64,000 nt of DNA from Hemileia vastatrix (GCA_030280995.1 JASXTE010000016.1:15267001-15331000); one strand, 5' to 3'; positions 32,019 through 42,750 are shown, counted from the stretch's first letter. A program made the numbers and translations. The notes: a model not told the origin generated them from the sequence alone.

Positions 32019-34402
32019 ATGGCTTCTGGTTCCTCTTTTCCTGTGGTGACTGTCAGTGGGGGAGATGGTCCTCCTGCTGTGATGGTCAAAAAGTGTGTAA
32101 GGATTAAAGCTTGGGATGATACCAAGTTTAATGGGGAAGATGTGAAGTGGTTTCTAGAGAAATATGAAACTGCTGCTGGTGTGGATGTTGCTTCCTACCT
32201 GGACATGGTGAAGCAGATTATCTTCTTCATTGGTGATAGGGCAGTGGAGAAGGAGATTGTGGCCATGTCTGGCTACAAGAAGAGGGATTGGAAATTGTTG
32301 TGTAGGGAGATGGTAGATAGATAGGGTGTCAGGCTCACTATGGTGGATCTGAACAAGGCTGTCAGTGAATGAAAATCTTATGGTGGTGTTGGTAACTTGC
32401 ATAGTTACAGAAAGTTTCTGCTACAGTTTGATACTGTGGTGGAATACTTGGTGGAAGTGGAGGAGCTGGCACATGAAAATGCTTCCAAGGATGTTTTTTG
32501 GTCTGCCCTGGCTAGAGATTTCAGGATGGATGTGTTGAAGGAGTTGTCAAGAAAGGAATTGATGAAGACTCTTTCTAATGGGGACCAGAAGTTGCCTGCC
32601 TTGGATAAGGTGAAGGGGGCTGTTGAGGCCCATTTGAAGTTATTGGCTGTGGACACCTATCAGGAGGGGTGTGCCAAGTATGTCAGCAAAGTCAGTGAGG
32701 CTTTGGCTGAAGAGGAAGTTAGGGAGAAGAAGGAGGAGAAGAATATGGTGAAGGTTCCAAAATAGGAGAGGGACCCAATGGCGGAACAGTTAGCTGACCT
32801 GATAAAACAGCTCCACATTTTTGTGCAGGAGGCTAAGAGGGTCAATAAGGCACCTTCTCAGCCTAGAGATTTTGATAGGAGGGCTGGTAGGAGTGATCCT
32901 TGGGTCTGGTCTTATTTCAGCAGGAGGGGGCACAGGTCCAATGATTGTTGAGAATTGAACAGGGATGTGTCTGAAGGAAAGGTAGAATTATATGGCAGAT
33001 TTTTCAAGTTCCCTGACGGTTCATTTGTGAAGCCCAGTGAGGGGCAGGCTCCCGTTGATTTGGTCAGGAGAAGAGGTGGTCTCAATCAAAGGAGACTAAG
33101 GTTTGAGGAGATTTCTAGGCAGAGGAAGTCTTCTGGTGAGGAGGATGAGGATGTCAAGGGAAAGGGGAAGGAGGTCAATAAGGTCTCTTTTTCTACTTCC
33201 TTTGGTGGTTTGTAGTTGTACTCTTGTGGTGGACAGTCAAGTGGTGAATGCTTGGCTGGTGTTTATGATGTGGAAGCAGGAAAGGTGGGAAGGCCTAAGA
33301 GCAGTTCTCAGGCACAACCAAAGCCTAAGGCTTCAAAGGTGGATCCTAAGCTGAGTGCAGCTAGGAAAAAGTACAGCAAAGAGGAGCTGTACAAGATTCA
33401 GAAGGGTATGGCTGACATGGGCCCCCCTAGTTTTGGCGCATTAAACATGAATGGTGAGCTAATGCCAATGGAGGTGGATTCTGACTCTGAGGAGGATGTC
33501 TCTTTGGCTTCATTTCCAAAGCCTGCTGGATTTAGAGGTTCAGGTGAGGGATCTGGTTTGGTTCTTGTTGATGGTAAATCTGTTGGTGGTGCTGGTCCTC
33601 AAGAATCTTCTAGGACCAAGGTGGTGAAGCCAAGGGCTCACTTTGAGAGGCCAGTGGTTTCTGGTCAAGTCAATGTTATGGACTATGTCCTGGAGAGGAT
33701 GAATCAGGGTCAGGTTTCCCTATCTTATGGGGAATTGTATGCTATCAGTCCAGGGTTGGCTGATAGGCAGAAAAAGTTGTTGACCAGGAGAAGAGCTTCT
33801 TCTGGGGAGGTAGAATACATTTGTGATTCTTCTGAAAAGTTTGGTGAGGGGTTGGAAACTCATTTTTCTGCTCCTCTGGGATATGTCAATGTCACTCTGA
33901 ATGGCAGGGAGGCAAGGGCATTGGTGGATTCTGGTTCTTAGATAAACCTGATTTCTTAGTTTGAGGCAACTCATTTGGGCCTCCCCATCAAAACTGATAT
34001 TGGTGGGAATTTGAGAGGGATTGGTGGTCATGTAACTGAACTGGTTGGAACTTCAGAGTTTGTGAAGTTAGATGTTAGTGGAGCCTCAGGGAAGGTTCAT
34101 TTTTATATTGCTAAGGGAAAAGTTAAAGCTGTTTTGGGTGGGCAATTCTTGATGGATTTTCAGGCAAGAATTGGTTATCAATTTGATTTGGGAATCAGTT
34201 TGGAGTTGACTGGTGAAGATGAAAGGAGACTTCACATGAGGTTATCTTCCCCTGGAGAGGATGGTTGGGAGACCAGGCCTGTTTTATCTTCAATGTGCCA
34301 GTGCCTGGATTGCTGCAGGAGAAGGAAGGAAGTGGGTGCCACCTCTGGTTTTTTGGAGTGTGGCTCAGGCTCTATTGAGAGTCTGTCTTTTTTAGAGTAA
34401 TG
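32019..34402 (+). pseudogene. Asz-F gag and protease
   Basis: The frame opens with MASGSSFPVVTVSGGDGPPA, then a capsid-like region (KAWDDTKFNGEDVKWFLEKY). It stays in one frame to about 33960 but is broken by stops at 32322, 32368, 32763, 32947, 33213, 33940 and 33958. A degraded CCHC knuckle near 32905-32950 has lost its first two Cys. The acidic MEVDSDSEED block lies at about 33471. The protease has ALVDSGS (33923-33943, active site DSG) and continues in a clean frame as 33975-34400, ending with an unusual Cys-rich tail CQCLDCCRRRK. It would form and mature the particle. Confidence 0.85.
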
Positions 34403-35053
34403 AAGTCTGATCACCCTAGCGCTACAACCTCTCCCCAAGATGAGGAAATCCCAGGTTGTAGTAGGTCAGCTCCCTTGGAGATATATCAAGTGGATTTTCA
34501 ACTTTCTCTTTTTAATGTTTCTCTTCTCTGCAAGTGTTCATCAAGTTTTTTATCAAGTCTATGTTCTCTTTCAAGATTCTCAATTATTTTTAATTCAAGA
34601 TCAAGGAAGAAGATTGGTTATATATCTTTATTGAAAGATATGCGGAAAAGTTTTGGGGCGGTGAGATTGGGGTCTAAAAGTAAGTCCTCCCAATTGTGCA
34701 CCACTAGGGTTTCTTCTACACCTTTCAAAAACATTACCTGGGCCACACCTGTGAGCATTGGGGAAAACCCTGGTTAATTTTGTAGGTCAGAAGAAAACTC
34801 AAGAAAAGAAGATAAAAATTACAAGATAATTCAAGAAAATCAAGAAAAAAATCTGAAGATAATGAAGAAAGAAGATTCAAAATATTTTTTTTGAAGATTG
34901 TCAAGATCAATTTTTGTGCCTCCAGAATGAAGTTAAACTGCAGAAAATTATGAAGAAAGAAGATCATCAAGATCAATTTTTGGGCCTCCAGCATGAGTAA
35001 AACTGCAAAATTTTAAAAGAGTTGATTCTGAAGATGAATCAAGATATGAAGGT
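34403..35053 (+). other. Gag-pol linker of Asz-F with duplicated segments
   Basis: A segment of about 110 bp occurs twice (34660-34790 and 35098-35236), both copies starting near GGTCTAAAAGTAAGTCCTCC or its variant. Between them are two copies of a 66-bp unit (34901-35013) encoding QDQFLxLQ-like residues in Asz-E. Asz-E has the same layout with nearly three 66-bp units (63148-63330), where the region is open over 222 codons. The region is probably translated as an acidic, repeat-bearing Pol N-terminus. Confidence 0.6.
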
Positions 35054-38000
35054 TTGGAAGATCGAAGTGAAGATGAAGATTTGGAATCGCGGAAAAATTT
35101 TGGAGTGGTAAGATTGGAATCTAAAAGTAAGTCCTCCCAATTGTGCACCGCTAGGGTTTCTTCTACACATTTCAAAAATATTACCTTGGCCACACATGTG
35201 AGCAATGGGGAAACCCTTGGTTTTTGTTCCAGGTCTGGTGGTGAAGATTTCCTGAAGATCCCTCAAGTTGAAGGTGGAGCGGCAAAGTATAAGAAGGTAG
35301 CGCAGAAGATTAGGCCTGTTAATGAGCCTATGCCTGTGGGTTTGAATCAGCCCTTGAAGAGACCTCCTTTTTCAAGAGATTTGTACTGTACTCCTTTGGT
35401 GAAGAGTCCTCCAAGATTTGTAGAGATGGCTATGGTGAGTGTGGAAAGGTTAAAAGTTGTTAATTTTGGTCCTGATGGGTGGTTGTCTGAAGAAGAAAAG
35501 AAGTTGTTGTTGCACGTTATTGTGCTAAGGGAAAAAGCTGTGGATTTTGTTGAGGAGGAAAGGGGTGTGTTGAAGCACTCTTATGGGGAACCTTACTTGA
35601 TTCCTGTGGCTTGTCATGAACCTTGGAAAATCAAACCTATTCTAATTCGAGCTGCTTTCAGAGAGGATTTTGTGGAGATTGTTAGGGAAAGAGTCAGGAC
35701 TGGGTTATAAAAACAATCAACATCCAGTTACTCAAGTCCGGATTTCTGTGTAAAGAAGCAGAATGGGAAGTTGAGGGTGGTTCATGATCTTAGAGCCTTG
35801 AATAGAGTCACTATCAAGGACACTGGTATTCCACCAAGTGCAGAGGATTTTGTTGAAGCTTTTTCTGGAAGGGTGTGTTATGGTCTGGGTGATATTATGG
35901 GTGGTTATGATGAGAGGGAACTTCATACGGATTCAAGGCCTCTCACAACTTTTGAGACTCCTTTGGGAAGAGTCAACTCACTAGGTTGCCTCAAGGAGCA
36001 ACTAATTCAGTGGCAGTATAACAAGCACAGATGGCTTGGAATTTGAAGGATGAGGTTCCTACTCATGCTGGTATTTTTATTGATGATGGTGGAATTAAAG
36101 TACCATCCACTGATTATGGTAATGAGGTGTTAGCAGAGAACCCTGGAATAAGGAGGTTTGTTTGGGAATATGCAATAACTCTAGAGAGAGTGTTTTTTAG
36201 GATTGAAGAGGCTGGTTTGACCATTTCAGGGTCAAAATTCTGTTGTTGTGTTCCTGCTTTGGAAATTCTGGGTCATGTGGTATGTAAAGAGGGAAGGATT
36301 ATTGAAAAGAAGAAGATTAATAAAATACAGTCATGGCCGAGGCCTAAAAATACTACTGAAGTCAGGGGATTTTTGTGTGTATGTGTATATGTCAGGATTT
36401 TTTTTAAGGATTTTTCTTTGTTGGCTTCACCTTTAAGGAGGTTGACCAGGAAAGATGCAGATTGGGGATGGACTAATGAGTGTGAAGATTCTTTTCAGAA
36501 GTTGAAAAGGGTTGTTGGTGAAGATATTGTTCTTCACAAGTTGGATTATGGTGTTGGTGCTGGAAAAATTTATCTGGAAGTGGACTCAAGCTATATTGCT
36601 GCTGGTGCTGTTTTGTCTCAGGAGGATAAAACTGAGAGGGTCAGGCCAGTACAATATGAGTCTGTGGTGTTTAATGAGGTGGAATCTAGGTATTCTCAAC
36701 CTAAGTTGGAATTGTGTGGTGTAGCAAAAATTTTTAAGAAGCTACAGACTGTTTTGTGGGGGCAGAATTTTGAGCTGCAGGTGGATGAAAAATCTTTGGT
36801 TCAGATGATCAATACACCTAGTCTTCCAAATGCTCCAATGACTAGGTGGGTGGAATTTATTCAACATTTTTCTTTTGACCTAGTACACAAACCAGGCAAA
36901 ACTTTTACAATGCCTGATGGATTATCAAGGAGGCCACCTACAGATGAAGATTCTGAGGCTGAAGAGTTTGATAAAGATGTTCCAGTAATTAGGGCCAGCA
37001 CTGAGGGTGCTGAAGATTTTTCTGACCTCCCCCAAGAGGCTAAACTGGCTGGATCTGATCTTGATTCTGGTGATCGGGATGTTTTTGTTGATGAAGATGG
37101 AGTTGTTGTTTGGGACAGCTCAAATTTGGAAAGGGGTGTTTTTGTTAGTGAACTGGATGCTCACAAGGTTCAGTGGAAAGAGAAGGACTTGCCAAAATTT
37201 AAGGATTGGTGTACTGGTTGGGCTGCTCAATTGTCTCATGTTTACACTGGTGATTTTGATGACAGAATTGTACCCTTGGATGTTGTTTTGTTGGATTTTG
37301 AAGATGAGACCTGGGGTCAGTCTGGGTTTTATTTTATTTTGGTGGAATATCTGTTGACCTTGGAGAGGCCAGATAGTTTTGATAATGATACTTGGTTGGC
37401 AATCAAGACAAAGAGTCCTGGATTTTATGTGTCAGGAAGGCGGTTAGGAGGAGTAGACATCCAAATCCTCAAGTGGTGGTGACTCAGAAGAAGGGTCAAG
37501 AATTGGTTTTGAGGTCTTTGCATGAAGACCTTGGTCATAGAGGCATTGGGGAGACTTATAGAAGAGTAGCAGAAAGATTTTGGTGGCCAGGTATGAAGTT
37601 GGCTGTGCAAGGTTGGGTTAAATCTTGTGAAGAATGTCAAAGAAGAAGTAACTTGAAACCTAAAGAGGTGGGCCGTGCTACTGGTGAATCAACTGTTTTG
37701 GGAAGGTTCAGTCTGGATGCTGTCCATATTAAAGAGGGCATGTATAAATACTTGATTGTTGCTAGGGATGATTTTTCTGATTGGGTTGAGGCAGTGCCTC
37801 TGGTTAATTTTACTGCCAAGAATGTGGCAGAGTTTTTGAAGAAGGAGTGGATTTATAGGTATGGGTTGATGAAGTTGGTGACTGTTGATGGTGGGCCAGA
37901 GTTTGGTGCCAAATTTAAAGAAGCTGTGGCTAGTGTTGGTTCTAAAGTTAGAGTGGCTACACCTTATTATCCTGAAGCTAAAGGCATGGTTGAAAGAGGC

Positions 38001-38581
38001 CATCAAGTTATCAAGAATTCTTTGGTAAAGATGTGTGGGGATAGTGCTGAAAAGTGGAGGCATTATTTACCTTGGTGTTATTTGCTGATAGGGTCACTGT
38101 GAAGAGAACAACTGGCTATTCTCCTTATTAGTTAATTTTTGGTCAGAAAGCTGTTCTACCAGTGGACTTGGAAGCTGTCACTTATCTTGGAATTGATTGG
38201 GATGACGTGCACTCAACAGAAGAATTGCTCTGTGCCAGGATGCAACAGTTGGAATGTAGAGAGGAATGCCAAGAGAAGGCATACTCTAGAATGATGAAAA
38301 TTAGGAATCAATCAGTCAGATACTGGGACAAGAAGTTGGCTCATAGAATCAGGAATCCCTTGAAACCTGGTTGTTTGGTTTTGGTGTATAATAGAAGTTT
38401 GGAGAGTCAGTGGGGAAAAATGTTTGCTGAAAGATGGAATGGACCTTACCAAGTCAAATCTCAGGTGTCTGCAGGTTCTTATGATTTGGAAGCATTGGAT
38501 GGTGCAGTCTTAAAGAAGAGAGTGGCTGCAGATCAGGTGAAGAGGTTCTTTCCCAGAAGCACAAGGCATGAAGAAGATTGA
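35054..38581 (+). pseudogene. Asz-F pol: reverse transcriptase, RNase H, integrase
   Basis: In order: N-terminal region (35054-35710), reverse transcriptase with LRVVHDLRALNRVTIKD and active site GIFIDDGG (about 36067), and thumb/connection (LEILGHVVCKEG; EVRGFLCVCVYVRIF). RNase H follows (YLEVDSSYIAAGAVLSQ, QPKLELCGVAKI), then the HHCC zinc domain (37500-37640) and the integrase core (SLDAVHIKEG, TVDGGPEFG, AKGMVERGHQVIK). It ends with a GPY-type C-terminus (ERWNGPYQVKS). No chromodomain is seen. Stops at 35708 and 36019 and frameshifts near 35970, 37440 and 38090 inactivate it. Comparison with Asz-E identifies each lesion. Confidence 0.9.
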
Positions 38582-38671
38582 CTCCGCAATGAGGATAAAC
38601 TACAGATTATTCTTTAATTTGGTTTTTTTGTGGTTATGCTATGCATCTGTTTTTTGGAATTTTGTGCTAGA

Positions 38672-38760
38672 GGGTACCTATGGGGGGGCTTCTAGATTTT
38701 ATCTTGGCAAGTGTAGGGGTAACTGATGGGCTGGCTGCTATATAGAACAGTTACCCCAGA
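38672..38760 (+). repeat. Hairpin unit H1a
   Basis: The unit runs from GGTACCTATGGGGGGGCTTC to CAGTTACCCCAGA. Stem arms are 38716-38725 and 38748-38757, a perfect 10 bp with a 22-nt loop. Sister units are 38934-39020 and 41763-41850 here, and three in Asz-E. Confidence 0.8.
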
Positions 38761-38933
38761 TTGTCTGTTTCCAACCCTTTCTCTTAATTTGGTTGAGCCC
38801 TAGTATTGGTTTCTTTTCACAGGTTTTAGTCCTCTATGACTTTAACCTTGAATTTCCTTTGTTTTTCAAGTGCTGGACTCTTCACTCTTATTGTTTTTGG
38901 TTTAGTGTGTTGGATGTTGTGTTTTTGTTAGAA

Positions 38934-39020
38934 GGTACCCAGGGGGGGCTTCTAGATTTTATTTTGGAAAGTGTGGGGGTAACTGATGAGCTGTCTGCTC
39001 TGTAGAACAGTTACCCCAGA
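38934..39020 (+). repeat. Hairpin unit H1b
   Basis: Same unit as H1a. Stem arms are 38976-38985 and 39008-39017, a perfect 10 bp. The text between GGTACCC and the stem is nearly identical to H1a. Confidence 0.8.
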
Positions 39021-39850
39021 ATGTCTGTCTCAAGTCTTTTGTTTTTCCTAGTTGAATTCTAGTTCTGTTGTTTATTATTAAGGTTTCAAGTCCACTATGA
39101 CTTTAAACTGGTTTGGGACTGGCTTTTTTATCTTTGGTTCTTTTGGATTGGCGGTGGATCACTGGTGGTCTCCCATCATTTTTACTTATTGGAGGGAGCC
39201 CACCCAGTGATCATTTCTATGGACTGGACATTCTCTTATTGGACCATCTATGGAGCTGGAAAGTCTTTGATTTTGTAGTTATTTTTTTGCTAGATAGTAG
39301 TTTCAGATTATTTTCTTTTTTCTCTTTTTTTCTTTAAATTTTTTTATGGGGTTGTTAAAACTATAAAATTAAAAAAAAAATAGGGTGTTACCACATCAGG
39401 GTCACCTGGATGTGGGCAAGCATTGGTGGGGAAAGTCTCATGAATTGGCCGGGCAATGCTATATTATCATTTTAGTTTATTTTATTTTTATTTTCATTAA
39501 TTTCATTTTTTATTTTTTTTATTCTCATTATTTCCCTTAATTTATGTTTCTTATTTCAAATTTTTAAAATTTTTTAAGGTGTATCCACATCAAGGTGCAC
39601 TTGAATGTGGGCAAGGTATCAGGGGATCAGCTCATCAATTGGCTGGGGGATACCATTTGTATTATTTTTTATATCTTATTTTATTTCATTTATTTTTATT
39701 TTATTTTATTTATCAATTTTTAATTTTAGTATTATAGTAGATTAAAAAAAACATATAAAAAAATTATAACAATATATATTAGAATTTATAGTTATTAATT
39801 GTTTTTTTATTATTTATTTATAATTATGTTTCTAATCTTTTTGCAGGAGC

Positions 39851-41385
39851 TCATGGTCTGGATGATGAAGCTTCTGGAGGCTGGTCTGGATTATGATGTT
39901 GTTTTTGTTTTTTGTTGGGGTTGTTGGAAGCACTGTGTTCTTTGAAGTGCATCCTGCTGGAGAGACTATATAGATTGTAATGGGCAGGAATTGGATTAGA
40001 GGGAAGTTCAGAGGAGGAAGAAGAAGAGGCAGGAATGGATTGTTGGAAGGTGTGCTTAATGATCCTAGACATCTTCCAGTGGTTGTCCAACAGGCACTTT
40101 CTCAGGGATTTTTCAAAGTCATTCAAAGGTCCATGGAGGGCAAAGGCTTTTAGCATGTTGGAACACATGGTGCTTATGTGTTGTTTCATATCTCAATAAT
40201 CCAGGGTCAAAGAAGTTTCTAGAGGTTGGCCAGCTCCAATAGTAGATTCAGGAAGAGGGGTTCCAACTAGGCAAGAAGAATTGGATCAGTAATTATTTTT
40301 GTTGAAGAAATGGGATGAATTAATTTGGTACTTACAGATTGGAAGCTCATCAAATTTGTAAGCAGCCCGAATTTGGACTTCTGAAGATTTTGGAATGGTC
40401 ATAGTAGGTGGATCAATCAGGGAAAGATATGGATTTTCTTGGTCTTCCTCTGAAAAATTTTGAGAAGGTTAACTAGGAGGCTGATCTTCCTGGGGCCTAT
40501 TTGGAGAAGCGGGATTGTTGTTGTTGTTGTGGTTGATATTTCTATTGGATTCAGCTGGAGGAGGTGCTGGTGATGGAGTACCAGGGTTGTTAAAAGATGG
40601 AGCAGGAGAGGGTGATTTGGAAGCAGATTGATCTCTTCTGGATGGAGCTTTTGAGGGAATGGAACTGTCAGAAGAATAGTTGGATGACAGAGGAGAGGTG
40701 TAGTTTCATTTTCTTAACTGGGGACAAAGTTGTTGCTTTGGTGCAGTGTTGGGTGCTCTGGTTTCTTCCTGGGGTCCTCTGGCAGGTCTTCTAGAAGTTT
40801 GGGAAAATTTGGAGTTTTTGGACCTTGGAAGGGTTGGCTGCATTGCTCTGGGAGCAGTGGGAGATAATGGCGTGGAGTTGTTTTTGTTGATTAGTTAAAT
40901 TTGGCTGTTTTCTGGTTATTTTTGGAGGTTTTGAGCCTGATTTTCACTGTCTAGTGAGGCGGGCAGGACACACAACGTTGTCTGGGCTGCCTGGACGCGG
41001 TTTAGTAGCCTAGGAGCTAATTTAGCAGAGATAAAAGCAGTTTCTTGGGAACGCTAAGGCTGGTCTTTTGGGAAGAGTTCTGGAAGCTGAGCTTCTGGAT
41101 CTTCTGGAAGGTGCTGAAGATAAAGAGCTCTGGGGATCTGGTAGAGGATCTGGAGATGTATTTATGAGAAGGTGAAGGAGGAGGAATAGGGTAGTTGGCA
41201 TCTCTGTCACATTTTTTCTTTTTGGAGTAGCAAGAATCACAAGCACTGTTGTAGAATTTGGCTTCAGGAGTTGGAAGAGTGAATGTGAAAGGTCTGCACA
41301 TGTGGATGCACTGTTTGCAGGCATAGTCCTTAGGAGCAGTGAAGCAAGGACGATTAGAGGGGTCAACATCAGGGGATCCAGCCAT
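39851..41385 (-). pseudogene. AP2 antisense gene of Asz-F (Cys cluster, spliced)
   Basis: The gene is opposite to gag-pol. ATG 41385 opens a Cys-rich domain: Cys at NRPC, then CKQCIHMC, 18 residues, then CDSCYSKKKKC. A basic Ser/Pro part follows, with a frame change near 41120 that a 17-bp loss relative to Asz-E explains. A Ser/Pro/Asn-rich stretch (about 40900-40480) and a conserved segment NPYLSLIDPP...AAYKFDELPI come next. A 69-bp intron (plus 40267-40335, GTAAGT...CTAG) precedes the last exon with PESTIGAGQPLE and a helical C-terminus (MCSNMLKAFALHGPLN..., HWKMSRIIKHTFQ). Stops near 40905, 40882, 40711, 40470 and 40190 break it. The exon join near 40950-41030 is unresolved. A nuclear DNA-binding role is inferred. 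Confidence 0.72.
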
Positions 41386-41538
41386 GATCTGTGGTGAGAA
41401 AAGATGATGGCAAGAGATAGGAAGGAGATTTTTGTCAGTGATGGGTAGATGATGAAGTGAAGGTGGAAGTTCATCAGGTTGGCTGTAGAGGTATTCTGTA
41501 TGAAATTGGCTGCATTTATTTTATGCAAAATTCTGTCA

Positions 41539-42002
41539 GTCCATCAAGACTTTAAACTGAAATCTGGTTTCTATTAGTCATCCAAGACTTTAAACTGGCT
41601 GGTTTAAAGACTTTATCAAGATTAGTCTGTCAAGAATTTAAACTGAACACTGTGTTAGTCCCCCAAGACTTTAAACTGAGGATTGTTGTTGGTTCAGTCC
41701 CCCAAGACTATAAACTGAGGAATGGGTTTTGTTGTTGGAGTTGGTTTTGAAAGATTGGTGGAGGGTATCCACAGGGGGAGCTTCCAAATTTAGCAAAGGC
41801 AAGTTTGGGGGTAATTGATGGGCTGGCAGCTCTATTCACAATTACCCCAGAATTTTAGTTTTTTCTCTGTGTCTTAATGTGGTTGATCTCTGGTTCTGGG
41901 TTTATGATATAGGTTTTGAGTCCCCCAAGACTTTAAACTGAGGGTTTTTGAGTCCCCCAAGTCTATAAAATGAGGATGGTCCCCCAAGACTTAAAACTGA
42001 GG
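41539..42002 (+). repeat. Array of AGTC...GACT dyad motifs between AP1 and AP2
   Basis: Eight copies of a motif with consensus AGTCCCCCAAGACTTTAAAC followed by TGAGG lie at about 41539, 41579, 41634, 41657, 41696, 41919, 41951 and 41979. AGTC and GACT form a small dyad around CCCCAA. Spacing is irregular (22-40 bp, with one gap holding hairpin H1c). Two weaker relatives lie near 38828 and 39089. The array lies directly upstream of AP2 in the AP2 direction. Confidence 0.82.
41763..41850 (+). repeat. Hairpin unit H1c with compensatory change
   Basis: Same type as H1a and H1b but diverged. The stem arms GGGGTAATTG (41808-41817) and CAATTACCCC (41839-41848) still pair perfectly. The C in one arm and the G opposite it in the other copies have both changed, which keeps the pair. 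Confidence 0.8.
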
Positions 42003-42061
42003 GTTGTTTTGTGGTTACATCCTATAGAGGGTGTGGTCAATTTTTCTTTTCTGAATCAAAC

Positions 42062-42702
42062 TCAAGTACTAGTGGAATTACAGAGGGAATCAAGAGATGA
42101 AATGAAGTGTTCAGAATTAGCCTTGAACTGGTGAATGAGGTGTCTTCTGTTCTCAATGTCCTGTGGATCTCTAGCAGGAGTGGATTGGAAGTAGTGAAGC
42201 AGAAGGTGTTTCTGTTGAGATGTGTGTTGTTGAAACTTGGCCTTAATTGTGGGCAAGTGGTTTAGTTTTGGTGGTGCAATGGATCCTACATTGTTATCAT
42301 CACGATCAGAAGATGGAGGAACTGAAAAGTAATCAGTTTTAAAGTTGAAGGAATAAATTAAAGTTATTTACCATCAGATGGACCAGGAATGGTGTAAATT
42401 GTTGTTTTATGGGTTGTGGCACTTTTCTCGGAAGGGTGAAGCCTTTTGATTAATCTGGGTATCAGGATGGATGACCTAGATCTTTTGGTGCTGGTAGAAG
42501 ATGGACCAGGTTGAGGTGGAGGTGAATCTGTTGCAGAAGATAATGGACCAGGTCTGTAGCAAGGCTTCTTTCTAGATTGGCAGACATCGCAGGATGTTCT
42601 GTATGGATGGATAGATGGTGTCATGGCACAGATTAGACTATCGTCAATGCAGTATTGGCAAGGACCCATTTCAGAGGCATGTTTGGGAAGAAGGTTGAAC
42701 AT
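42062..42702 (-). CDS. AP1 antisense gene of Asz-F (Zn2Cys6-like, spliced)
   Basis: The start ATG at 42702 is 49 bp from the 3' LTR. Exon 1 is 42702-42372, intron 42371-42322 (50 bp, GTAAAT...TTTTCAG), exon 2 42321-42062 ending in TGA; the joined frame is open for 196 codons. Residues 13-43 hold CX2CX6CX12CX2CX6C (GPCQYC, LIC, CDVCQSRKKPC), the spacing of a fungal Zn2Cys6 cluster, though the basic residues sit in the second half rather than the first. A Ser/Pro-rich stretch and a basic KRSRSSILIPRLIKR follow, then an exon-2 helical part (QQKHLLLHYFQ). Asz-E has the same gene with the same intron position. A zinc-binding nuclear protein is inferred; transcription probably starts antisense in the 3' LTR. 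This is the only intact copy of any gene in the Asz family here. Confidence 0.75.
42322..42371 (-). other. Intron of AP1 (Asz-F)
   Basis: On the minus strand the intron is GTAAATAACT...ACTTTTCAG, 50 bp, with a CTGAT branch-like sequence about 12 bases before the acceptor. The reading frame is continuous only after its removal. The Asz-E intron (54629-54677, 49 bp) is at the identical codon and phase although its sequence has diverged. Confidence 0.75.
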
Positions 42703-42750
42703 GGTGGTTTGATGAAAAAAGAATCTGAACATTCTTAATTGGAGGGAGGA

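Larger units (their letters stand above)
38582..39850 (+). other. Post-pol region of Asz-F: hairpins and AT-rich filler
   Basis: No sense gene is seen. Two copies of a ~90-bp unit (38672-38760, 38934-39020) each contain a perfect 10-bp stem GGGGTAACTG/CAGTTACCCC. Two copies of another unit (39383-39470, 39578-39655) have CCACATC/GATGTGG stems followed by a longer inverted pair (GCATTG.../...CAATGC and GGTATC/GATACC). 39475-39840 is T- and TTTA-rich filler. All four units recur inverted in Asz-E. Confidence 0.75.

Noticed and set aside
32019..33960. RIP as the cause of the many stops in Asz-F gag
   Set aside because: The gag stops could all come from C-to-T or G-to-A changes, but no sister gag copy is in the window to prove the original codons. 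Stops with a known original codon elsewhere are mostly transversions.
34679..35232. Possible introns starting GTAAGT at 34679 and 35127 and ending TAG/CAG in the Asz-F gag-pol linker
   Set aside because: The segments look like introns, but removing 35127-35232 leads quickly to a stop codon, while the unspliced frame is open into pol. In Asz-E the first donor reads CTAAGT. They are better explained as a duplicated coding segment, though a truncating alternative splice cannot be excluded.
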